A stretch of 64,000 nucleotides of DNA from NCBI GenBank assembly GCA_016713435.1, contig JADJPD010000023.1:1-64000 (forward strand), written 5' to 3'. Below the pieces are notes generated by a model that saw only the letters and a list, made by a program, of their open reading frames with translations, had not been told where the DNA came from and searched no databases. The DNA is from Gemmatimonadota bacterium (lineage in GTDB: Bacteria; Gemmatimonadota; Gemmatimonadetes; Gemmatimonadales; GWC2-71-9). The translations under genes were made by a program, and so were the position numbers. This document shows positions 1-9,266 of this stretch, piece after piece. Position 1 is the first letter of the stretch. Every line of letters starts with the position of its first letter.

Positions 1-1
1 G

Positions 2-1231
2 GAACTCAAGGGCTTCATCCTCGTCGCGGCCATCAAGCTGGCGGTGGTCTTTACCATCACGCTGGTCGGCGTGGCCCTGCTCACGCTCATGGAGCGGAAG
101 GTCTCGGCGGGGATGCAGTACCGCCGGGTCCCCAACCGCGTCGGCTTCGCCGGCCTGCTCCAGCCCGCGGCCGACGGCGTCAAGAACATCGTCAAGGAGG
201 AGACGTTCCCCGGGCAGGCGAGCCGGGCGCTCTTCACGGCCGCGCCCGCGCTCGCGTTCATCCCCGCGCTGTGCCTCGGTTCGGTGATCCCGTGGGCGGC
301 GCCGCTCCCGCTGGACTTCGACTTCACCTTGCCGCTGGTGGGCCGCTTCGTGCACCACGGCCTCACCGCCATGGCCGTGGCCGACCTGCCGGTCGGCTTC
401 CTGTTCGTGCTCGCGGTGAGCTCCATGGGCGTGTACGGCATCGCGCTGGCGGGCTGGGCGTCCAACAACAAGTACTCGCTGCTCGGCGGCCTGCGCTCCA
501 GCGGCCAGATGATCAGCTACGAAGTGGCCATGGGCCTGAGCGTCATCCCGGTGCTGCTCCTCACCGGCAACGTGGCCTTCGGCGAGATCATCAGGGCGCA
601 GCAGCAGGGGCTCTTCGGCTGGTTCATCCTGCCGCTGTTCCTGGCCTTCCACAACTTCCTGGTCTCGGGCTTCGCGGAGACCAACCGCCTGCCGTTCGAC
701 CTGCCCGAGGCGGAATCGGAGCTCGTCGCCGGCTACCACACCGAGTACAGCGCGATGAAGTTCTCGATGTTCTTCATCGCCGAGTACTCGAACATGGTCA
801 CCGTGTCGGCCATGGTGACGACGCTCTTCCTGGGCGGGTGGGACATCCCCTTCACCCACTGGGACGAGACGCCGGGCGTGCTGCAGACCATTGCCACCGG
901 CGGGATGATGTTCCTCAAGGTGTTCTTCTGGCTCTTCTTCTTCATGTGGATCCGGTGGACGCTGCCCCGGTTCCGCTATGACCAGCTCATGGCGCTCGGC
1001 TGGAAGGTGCTGATGCCGATCGGCCTGGCCTACGTGATGCTCATCGCCACCGCCATCTACCTCATCGAGGACGTGGCCGGCGTGACGACGTGGATGCCCA
1101 AGATGCTGGTGCTCACCGCCATCAACGTGGCGCTCGGCTACATCGTGTTCATCGTCCTCGACCGGGGACTCCTGATCAGCGGCTCGAGGGACTCCGCGGC
1201 TTCCCGCGGCGGCCTCGGCCGGGCGGCCTGA
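2..1231 (+). CDS. nuoH: NADH-quinone oxidoreductase subunit H (partial at left edge)
   Basis: Membrane subunit of respiratory complex I that, with the peripheral arm, forms the quinone-binding chamber. The reading frame is open from base 2, so the true start lies outside the window; about 409 residues are visible. The chain is a series of hydrophobic helices and contains typical family stretches: LTLMERKVSAGMQYR-like sequence near the start, then FAETNRLPFDLPEAESELVAGYHTEYS, whose acidic loop faces the quinone site, in the middle (bases 676-750). nuoI follows 7 bases after its stop, and the order H-I-J-K-L-M-N is the usual complex I order. Identification is firm. Confidence 0.97.
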   Translation, partial: ELKGFILVAAIKLAVVFTITLVGVALLTLMERKVSAGMQYRRVPNRVGFAGLLQPAADGVKNIVKEETFPGQASRALFTAAPALAFIPALCLGSVIPWAAPLPLDFDFTLPLVGRFVHHGLTAMAVADLPVGFLFVLAVSSMGVYGIALAGWASNNKYSLLGGLRSSGQMISYEVAMGLSVIPVLLLTGNVAFGEIIRAQQQGLFGWFILPLFLAFHNFLVSGFAETNRLPFDLPEAESELVAGYHTEYSAMKFSMFFIAEYSNMVTVSAMVTTLFLGGWDIPFTHWDETPGVLQTIATGGMMFLKVFFWLFFFMWIRWTLPRFRYDQLMALGWKVLMPIGLAYVMLIATAIYLIEDVAGVTTWMPKMLVLTAINVALGYIVFIVLDRGLLISGSRDSAASRGGLGRAA

Positions 1232-1238
1232 GGGCACT

Positions 1239-1760
1239 ATGGCGATTGGCGTGAAGGTCCTGAAGCGGCCCGAGCGGGACGTGAGTTACGTCCGGGCCAC
1301 CCTCAAGGGGATGGCGCTCACCTTCAAGAAGATGTTCGAGCCGAAGGTGACCATGCAGTACCCCGAGGAGAAGAGCGCCCCCGAGGCCGAGCGCGGCGCC
1401 TGGAGCCTCGCCCCGCGCTGGCGCGGCACCCATCGCATGCTCACCGACGAGCAGGGCCGCTCCAAGTGCGTGGCCTGCGGCCTCTGCCCGCAGATCTGCC
1501 CGGCCAACTGCATCAAGCTGGTGCCCGGCGAGGATGAGGGGGGGCACCGCTACCCGCTCATCTACGAGATCGACGAGTTCCGCTGCATCTTCTGCGGCTA
1601 CTGCCAGGAAGTCTGCCCCGAGGAGGCGATCCACGTGGGCGTCCACTACGAGAACGCCGAGTACAGCCGCGACCGCTTCGTGTACGACCTGGAGCGCCTC
1701 TCGGCCCAGACCCACCAGGTCTCGACGCTCTGGGACCCGACCGACCCGAAGGGCGAGTGA
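1239..1760 (+). CDS. nuoI: NADH-quinone oxidoreductase subunit I (2x 4Fe-4S ferredoxin)
   Basis: Peripheral-arm subunit carrying two 4Fe-4S clusters (N6a and N6b) that pass electrons towards quinone. Two complete CxxCxxCxxxCP motifs are visible in the 173 residues: Cys77, 80, 83, 87 (CVACGLCPQICP) and Cys116, 119, 122, 126 (CIFCGYCQEVCP). Length is normal for bacterial NuoI. ATG start; the stop overlaps the start of nuoJ by 4 bases (GTGATGA context), suggesting translational coupling. Confidence 0.97.
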   Translation: MAIGVKVLKRPERDVSYVRATLKGMALTFKKMFEPKVTMQYPEEKSAPEAERGAWSLAPRWRGTHRMLTDEQGRSKCVACGLCPQICPANCIKLVPGEDEGGHRYPLIYEIDEFRCIFCGYCQEVCPEEAIHVGVHYENAEYSRDRFVYDLERLSAQTHQVSTLWDPTDPKGE

Positions 1761-1999
1761 TGACCCAGCAGATCTTCTGGTTCTTCGCGGTCCTGGCCGT
1801 CGGGTGCGCGCTGCTGGTGGTCACCATGCGCAACCCCATCGCCTCGGCCTTCTGGCTGGTGCAGACCATGCTCTGCCTCGCCGCCATCTTCTTGCTGCTG
1901 CAGGCCCAGTTCATCGGCGCCATCCAGGTGCTGGTGTACGCCGGCGCGGTGATGGTGCTGTTCCTCTTCGTGATCATGCTGCTCAACCTGGGGCCATGA
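1757..1999 (+). CDS. nuoJ: NADH-quinone oxidoreductase subunit J, N-terminal piece (gene split by a frameshift)
   Basis: An 80-residue product holding the first half of NuoJ, a proton-pumping-arm membrane subunit usually about 160-200 residues long. It has the NuoJ core (RNPIASAFWLVQTM, then QFIGAIQVLVYAGAVMVLFLFVIMLLNLG), then stops early at TGA 1997-1999. The missing second half is encoded one frame over from 2001 onward. Removing one G from the GGGG run at 1990-1993 makes the sequence read NLG-HEKGD-MRG and joins both pieces into one 186-residue protein. Either a sequencing/assembly indel or real damage; complex I function makes an error more likely. Confidence 0.85.
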   Translation: MMTQQIFWFFAVLAVGCALLVVTMRNPIASAFWLVQTMLCLAAIFLLLQAQFIGAIQVLVYAGAVMVLFLFVIMLLNLGP

Positions 2000-2009
2000 G
2001 AAGGGGGAC

Positions 2010-2318
2010 ATGCGCGGCATTCCGGGCTGGCTGCTGGCGCTGGTGCTGATCGGCCTGTTCGGGAGCCAGGTGGGGCCGCTGGCCGGCTACAGCCTGGAGC
2101 GGATCGCGCTCGAGTACACCGGCAGCACCTCCCTGGCCGACCCGCGGGTGGTGTTCGACTCCACCCAGGCCGCCGCCGCCGCGACCCTCGCCCGCGGCGT
2201 CCCGGGCGACATCGCCAAGCCGCTCTTCGAGCAGTACCTGGTGCCCTTCGAGCTCACCTCGATCCTGCTGCTCGCGGCGATCGTCGGGGCCGTGGTCCTG
2301 GCCAAGCGGAGGATCTGA
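2010..2318 (+). CDS. nuoJ: NADH-quinone oxidoreductase subunit J, C-terminal piece
   Basis: This 102-residue frame begins with ATG at 2010 but the homologous sequence starts slightly upstream (HEKGD, 1995-2009), so it is the second half of NuoJ and not a separate gene. It carries a helix (GWLLALVLIGLFG), a soluble loop, and the typical closing segment YLVPFELTSILLLAAIVGAVVLAKRR. A G-rich stretch lies only 2 bases before ATG 2010, too close for an efficient Shine-Dalgarno, so independent translation is doubtful. The stop overlaps nuoK by one base (TGATG). Confidence 0.82.
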   Translation: MRGIPGWLLALVLIGLFGSQVGPLAGYSLERIALEYTGSTSLADPRVVFDSTQAAAAATLARGVPGDIAKPLFEQYLVPFELTSILLLAAIVGAVVLAKRRI

Positions 2319-2613
2319 TGCTTCTCGGGCCCGCGCTCGCGCTCTCCGCGCTCCTGTTCGCCATCGGCGTCACCGGGGTGCTGGTGCGCCGGAACGCCAT
2401 CGTGATCTACATGTGCGTCGAGCTCATGCTCAACGCCGTCAACCTGAGCTTCGTGGCGCTGTCCACCGCGCACGGCATCTCGGGGCAGGTCTTCGTCTTC
2501 TTCGTGATGACGGTGGCCGCGGCGGAAGCCGCGGTCGGGCTCGCGATCATCCTCGCGATCTTCCGCCACCACAAGTCGGTGAACCTGTCGAACATCAACC
2601 TGCTCAAGGGCTG

Positions 2614-2614
<1 letters not shown>
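2318..2614 (+). CDS. nuoK: NADH-quinone oxidoreductase subunit K
   Basis: Small three-helix membrane subunit of complex I, 98 residues, part of the antiporter-like proton-transfer chain. It has the conserved glutamates in membrane helices (CVELMLNAVNL and AAAEAAVGLAII). Start and stop both overlap neighbours in TGATG arrangements, so nuoJ, nuoK and nuoL are probably translated in a coupled way. Length and sequence are normal. Confidence 0.96.
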
Positions 2615-4695
<2,081 letters not shown>

Positions 4696-4707
4696 CGGAG
4701 AGACTGG

Positions 4708-6264
4708 ATGCAAGACTTCCTGCTGTCCCTCGGCTACGGCCAGTGGATCCTTACGGCGCTGCTGGTGCTGCCGCTCGTCGGCATCATCCCGGTGGCGCTG
4801 GCGCCCGCCTCGCGCGCCAAGCAGGTGGCGCTGGCGGTGACGCTCGTCGAGTTCGTGGTCTCGCTCGGGCTCTGGTGGGCCTTCGACCCCACCGACCCGC
4901 TGATGCAGTTCTCGGTGGACGCCGCCTGGCTGCCGGCCTGGGGCATCCACTACACCCTGGGGCTCGACGGCCTCTCCCTCTTCATGGTGCTCCTCTCCAC
5001 GGGCATCATGCCGCTCGCCGTGCTGGCCAGCTTCAGCTACATCACGGAGCGGGAGAAGCTCTACTACGGCCTCCTCCTCACGCTCACCACCGGCATGCTC
5101 GGGGTCTTCCTGGCCCTGGACATGTTCCTCTTCTACGTGATGTGGGAGCTGATGCTCATCCCGATGTACTTCATCATCGGGATCTGGGGCGGGAAGAACC
5201 GCCTCTACGCCGCGCTCAAGTTCTTCATCTACACCATGGCCGGCTCGCTGCTGATGCTGGTGGCGATCGTGGTGATGATGTTCAAGACCTTCGCCATCAC
5301 CGGCGCCCCGACCTTCAGCTACGAGGCCTTCCTCCAGGCCTCGCACCAGATGGGGGACGCCGCGCCCTGGCTGTTCCTGGCCTTCGCGCTGGCCTTCGCC
5401 ATCAAGGTGCCGCTCTTCCCGTTCCACACCTGGCTGCCGGATGCCCACGTCGAGGCGCCCACGGCGGGCTCGGTGATCCTGGCCAGCGTGCTGCTCAAGA
5501 TGGGCACCTACGGCTTCCTGCGGTTCGCGGTGCCGTTCTTCCCCGAGGTGGCGCTGTCGCCGCTGGTCACGGGGATCGTGGTCACCTGCGCCGTCATCGG
5601 CATCATCTACGGCGCGCTGGTGGCGCTGGTGCAGCCGGACGTCAAGAAGCTCGTGGCCTATTCCTCGGTGAGCCACCTGGGCTTCGTGATGCTCGGCATC
5701 TGGGCCGCCACCCAGCAGAGCGTGCAGGGCGCCCTGATGATCATGATCGGCCACGGGCTCTCCACCGGCGCGCTCTTCCTCCTCATCGGCATGATCTATG
5801 AGCGCCGCCACACCCGCGAGATCGCCGACTACGGCGGCCTGGCGCGCGTGGTGCCGGTGTTCAGCCTCATCTTCGTCGTCACCGTGCTCGCCTCGGCCGG
5901 CCTCCCCGGCCTCAACGGCTTCGTGGGCGAGTTCCTGGTGCTGCTCGGCAGCTTCGGGCGCTACCCGTGGGCCACGGGCCTCGCCACCACCGGCGTGATC
6001 TTCGCCGCGGCCTACCTCCTCTGGGCCACGCAGCGGATCCTGTTCAACAAGCTCGACAAGCTGGAGAACGAGCACCTGCACGACCTCACCCCGCGCGAAC
6101 TCTGGGTGATCCTCCCGCTCGTCGCCGGCATGATCTGGATGGGCCTCTATCCCCAGCCCGTCTTGAGCCGCATGGACGAGGCCGCCAAGCGCTACGTGCA
6201 GCTCGTGGAGCCCGGCTTCGCCCCGCCGGCGACGGCGCTCACCACCCCCGAGGCCCGGCCGTGA
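4708..6264 (+). CDS. nuoM: NADH-quinone oxidoreductase subunit M
   Basis: Antiporter-like proton-pumping subunit of complex I, 518 residues, multi-helix membrane protein. Recognisable parts: MWELMLIPMYFIIGIWGG with the conserved helix glutamate, FHTWLPDAHVEAPTAGSVILASVLLKMGTYG, the lysine helix KKLVAYSSVSHLGFVMLG, and GLPGLNGFVGEFLVL. ATG start with a purine-rich stretch (ACGGAGAGA) just before it. The stop overlaps the GTG start of nuoN by 4 bases. Confidence 0.97.
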   Translation: MQDFLLSLGYGQWILTALLVLPLVGIIPVALAPASRAKQVALAVTLVEFVVSLGLWWAFDPTDPLMQFSVDAAWLPAWGIHYTLGLDGLSLFMVLLSTGIMPLAVLASFSYITEREKLYYGLLLTLTTGMLGVFLALDMFLFYVMWELMLIPMYFIIGIWGGKNRLYAALKFFIYTMAGSLLMLVAIVVMMFKTFAITGAPTFSYEAFLQASHQMGDAAPWLFLAFALAFAIKVPLFPFHTWLPDAHVEAPTAGSVILASVLLKMGTYGFLRFAVPFFPEVALSPLVTGIVVTCAVIGIIYGALVALVQPDVKKLVAYSSVSHLGFVMLGIWAATQQSVQGALMIMIGHGLSTGALFLLIGMIYERRHTREIADYGGLARVVPVFSLIFVVTVLASAGLPGLNGFVGEFLVLLGSFGRYPWATGLATTGVIFAAAYLLWATQRILFNKLDKLENEHLHDLTPRELWVILPLVAGMIWMGLYPQPVLSRMDEAAKRYVQLVEPGFAPPATALTTPEARP

Positions 6265-7772
6265 ACCCGACCGCCATCGATCTCTCGACCCCCCTCGGCC
6301 TCACCCTCGGGCTGCTCCCCGAGGTGGTGCTCAGCATCGCCGTCCTGGTGGTGCTGCTCATCGTGGCGTGGCGCCACGGCGGCCCGGCGGACAGCCGCCT
6401 CGCCGGCTGGGCCTCGCTCGTCGCGCTGGGCGTCACGGCGGCCGCGCTCGCCTGGATCGCCGGCCAGGCCCCGGACGATCCCGGCATCGGCCAGATGGTG
6501 GCGCTCGACGCCTTCCGCTTCGTCGGCAGCGCGCTGCTCCTGCTGTTCGCCGCCGGCTCGGTGCTCGCGTCGCTCGGCTACCTGGAGCGGGAACGCCTGG
6601 TGGCGCCGGAGTACTACGTGCTCCTGCTGCTGGCCACCATCGGCATGCTCTTCATGGTCAACTCCCAGGACCTGATCCTGGTGGTGCTCGGCCTCGAGAC
6701 CATGTCGGTGTCGGTGTACGTCCTCGCCGGCTACAATCGCGGCAACGCCTACTCCTCCGAGGCGGCGCTCAAGTACTTCCTGATCGGCTCCTTTGCCGCC
6801 GGCTTCCTGCTCTACGGCATCGCGCTCACCTACGGCTCCGCCGGGACCACCAACCTGGTGATGATCGGTGCCCAGTTTGCTCACGGCAGCCTGCCGCTCA
6901 TGGCGCGCCTGGGCCTCGGGTTCATGCTGGTGGGCTTCTGCTTCAAGGTGGCCGCGGTCCCCTTCCACAACTGGGCCCCGGACGTCTACGACGGCGCCCC
7001 CACGCCGGTCACCGGCTTCATGGCCACGGCCGTGAAGACCGCCGGCTTCGTGGCCCTGGCGCGGGTGCTCTTCACCTGCTTCGGCGCCAACGTCCCCGAG
7101 TGGCGGCCCATCCTCGGCGTCCTCGGCGTGCTCTCGATGGTGCTCGGCAACGTGGTGGCCCTCACCCAGCGCTCGCTCAAGCGGATGATGGCGTACAGCT
7201 CCATCGCCCACGCCGGCTACCTGCTCGCCGCGCTCTGGACCGGCACGCCGCTCGGCCTCTCGGCCATGACGTTCTACCTGCTCGGTTACGGTGTCACCAG
7301 CATCGCCACCTTCGCGCTGCTCGGCGCCCTCGGCCGCAACGGCGAGCGCGATCTCGACAACAGCGACATCGCCGGCCTGGCCCAGGGTCGGCCCTGGATG
7401 GCGGCCGCCCTCGCGGTGTGCAGCCTCTCGCTGCTCGGCTTCCCGGGCACCGTCGGCTTCATGGGGAAGTGGTACATCCTGTCCTCGCTCGTGTCCTCGG
7501 GCGGCGGGTGGCTGGCCACCATCCTGGTGCTCACCAGCGTGGTCTCGGCGGGCTACTACCTGCCGATGATCATGGCCATGTACATGCGCCCGGCGCGCGC
7601 TCCGCTGGTGTTCTGGGACAAGGCGCTCGCCGGCTCCGCCCGCCTGGCCGTGGCCGTGGCCGTGCTCCTGATCCTGGCCCTCGGCATCGTGCCCACCTCC
7701 GCCCTCACGCTGAGCGACGCCGCGGCCACCTCGCTGGCCCAGACGCTCGGGCCGGTCGCCAGCGGCCAGTAA
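6261..7772 (+). CDS. nuoN: NADH-quinone oxidoreductase subunit N
   Basis: Third antiporter-like subunit of complex I, 503 residues. The GTG at 6261 overlaps the nuoM stop (GTGA) and yields a normal N-terminus; the longer open frame from 5967 runs across nuoM and is not used. Landmarks: LGLETMSVSVYVLAGY, the FHNWAPDVYDGAPTPVTGFMAT loop, the lysine helix RSLKRMMAYSSIAHAGYLLAAL, and GFPGTVGFMGKWYI. It is the last gene of the nuo operon and is followed at 17 bases by a strong stem-loop. Confidence 0.97.
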   Translation: MNPTAIDLSTPLGLTLGLLPEVVLSIAVLVVLLIVAWRHGGPADSRLAGWASLVALGVTAAALAWIAGQAPDDPGIGQMVALDAFRFVGSALLLLFAAGSVLASLGYLERERLVAPEYYVLLLLATIGMLFMVNSQDLILVVLGLETMSVSVYVLAGYNRGNAYSSEAALKYFLIGSFAAGFLLYGIALTYGSAGTTNLVMIGAQFAHGSLPLMARLGLGFMLVGFCFKVAAVPFHNWAPDVYDGAPTPVTGFMATAVKTAGFVALARVLFTCFGANVPEWRPILGVLGVLSMVLGNVVALTQRSLKRMMAYSSIAHAGYLLAALWTGTPLGLSAMTFYLLGYGVTSIATFALLGALGRNGERDLDNSDIAGLAQGRPWMAAALAVCSLSLLGFPGTVGFMGKWYILSSLVSSGGGWLATILVLTSVVSAGYYLPMIMAMYMRPARAPLVFWDKALAGSARLAVAVAVLLILALGIVPTSALTLSDAAATSLAQTLGPVASGQ

Positions 7773-7788
7773 GCCACTTCGTGCCCCT

Positions 7789-7816
7789 GGGCCCCCGGCG
7801 TTCGCGCCGGGGGCCC
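7789..7816 (+). terminator. Stem-loop terminator after the nuo operon
   Basis: Perfect 12 bp inverted repeat, GGGCCCCCGGCG (7789-7800) against its complement (7805-7816), closed by an exceptionally stable TTCG tetraloop. It sits between the nuoN stop and the next gene. There is no T-run after it, as is common in very GC-rich genomes, so intrinsic termination is inferred; mRNA 3'-end protection is an alternative. Confidence 0.75.
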
Positions 7817-7850
7817 GCGCTCATCCCGGACCCCGAGCCGCCACGCCCCC

Positions 7851-9224
7851 GTGAACGTTCCGCGCTCCATCTTCCGCCAGTACGACGTCCGCGGCCTCGT
7901 GGGCAGCGAGCTCACGCCCGCCTTCGCCGAGGCGCTCGGCCGCGCCTACGCCACGCTCGCCTGGGAACGCCTGGGCCGCGCCCCACGGATCGCCGTGGGG
8001 CGGGACAACCGGCCCAGCGGCGCGGGGCTGGCCAGCGGCATCCGCCGGGGCATCGTCCTCGCGGGTGGCACGGCCGTGGATGTGGGGGAGGTGCCCACGC
8101 CGGCGCTCTACTTCGCGGTGCACGCGCTCGAGACTGACGGCGGCGTGCAGGTCACCGGCTCCCACAACCCCCCCGAGTTCAACGGATTCAAGATGGTGCT
8201 GGCCGGCGACGCCCTCCACGGCGAGGACGTCCTCCGGCTGTACGAGATCATCATGCTGGAGCAGTGGCGCGAGGAGGCCGGCGGCGGCGAGTCGGCCGAC
8301 GGCTCCATTCTCCGGCGCTACCGCGAGGCCATCGTGGCACACCACCGCCTGGCCCGCCCCGTGAAGGTGGCGGTGGACTGCGGCAACGGCGTGGCGAGCC
8401 TCATCGCGGTGGAGACGCTCGAGGCCCTGGGCTGCGAGGTGGTCCCGCTCTTCTGCGAGTCCGACGGCACCTTCCCCAACCATCACCCCGACCCCACCGT
8501 CCTCGAGAACCTCGTCGACCTCCAGGCCGCCGTCCGCCGCAGCGGCGCCGAGCTCGGCATCGCCTTCGACGGCGACGCCGACCGCATCGGCGCCGTGGAC
8601 GAGGCCGGCGGGGTGGTCTTCGGCGACCAGCTGCTGGTGCTCTATGGCCGCGACGCCGTGCGCCGCTTCGGCGCCGGCGTGCCCGTGATCTTCGACGTGA
8701 AGTGCTCCGAGGTCCTGCCGCAGGCGCTCTCCGCCGCGGGTGCGCGCCCGGAGATGTGGCGCACCGGCCACTCGCTCATCAAGGCGCGGATGAAGGAGCT
8801 CAAGAGCCCTCTCGCCGGCGAGATGAGCGGCCACATGTTCTTCGGCGGCGACTGGTACGGTTTCGACGACGCGCTCTTCGCCGCCGCCCGCCTGCTCGAG
8901 ATCGTCGCGGCGGGGCGGGGCGGGCTGGCCCCGCTCCTCGCCGATCTTCCCGCCACCCACGCCACGCCGGAGCTCCGCGTGGACTGCCCGGAGGAGAAGA
9001 AGTTCCCCGTCGTGGCCGAGGCGGCCGCCTACTTCGCGGCCCGGTACCCCGTCAACACCATCGACGGTGTCCGCATGACCTTCCCGAAGGGCTGGGGCCT
9101 CGTGCGCGCCTCCAACACCCAGCCCATCCTCGTCCTCCGTTTCGAGGCCACCGACCCCGCCGCCCTCGCCGCGTACCAGGCCGAGGTCATGGGCTGGGTG
9201 GAGGCGCGGATCGCCGCCGCCTAG
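7851..9224 (+). CDS. Phosphomannomutase / phosphoglucomutase (alpha-D-phosphohexomutase family)
   Basis: Interconverts hexose 1- and 6-phosphates for sugar-nucleotide and envelope polysaccharide synthesis. 457 residues, GTG start. All four active-site elements are visible: the phosphoserine loop TGSHNPPEFNG (Ser104), the Mg-binding DGDADR (Asp240, 242, 244), the sugar-specificity loop GEMSGHMFF, and the C-terminal phosphate-binding loop RASNTQPIL. The GEMSGH motif is typical of the bifunctional PMM/PGM (AlgC/ManB-like) group. Which sugar is preferred cannot be told from sequence. It stands alone behind the nuo terminator. Confidence 0.93.
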   Translation: MNVPRSIFRQYDVRGLVGSELTPAFAEALGRAYATLAWERLGRAPRIAVGRDNRPSGAGLASGIRRGIVLAGGTAVDVGEVPTPALYFAVHALETDGGVQVTGSHNPPEFNGFKMVLAGDALHGEDVLRLYEIIMLEQWREEAGGGESADGSILRRYREAIVAHHRLARPVKVAVDCGNGVASLIAVETLEALGCEVVPLFCESDGTFPNHHPDPTVLENLVDLQAAVRRSGAELGIAFDGDADRIGAVDEAGGVVFGDQLLVLYGRDAVRRFGAGVPVIFDVKCSEVLPQALSAAGARPEMWRTGHSLIKARMKELKSPLAGEMSGHMFFGGDWYGFDDALFAAARLLEIVAAGRGGLAPLLADLPATHATPELRVDCPEEKKFPVVAEAAAYFAARYPVNTIDGVRMTFPKGWGLVRASNTQPILVLRFEATDPAALAAYQAEVMGWVEARIAAA

Positions 9225-9266
9225 CGGCCTGCTGGCTTCCGCCACGGCCGCCGTTACCTTCTCCGC

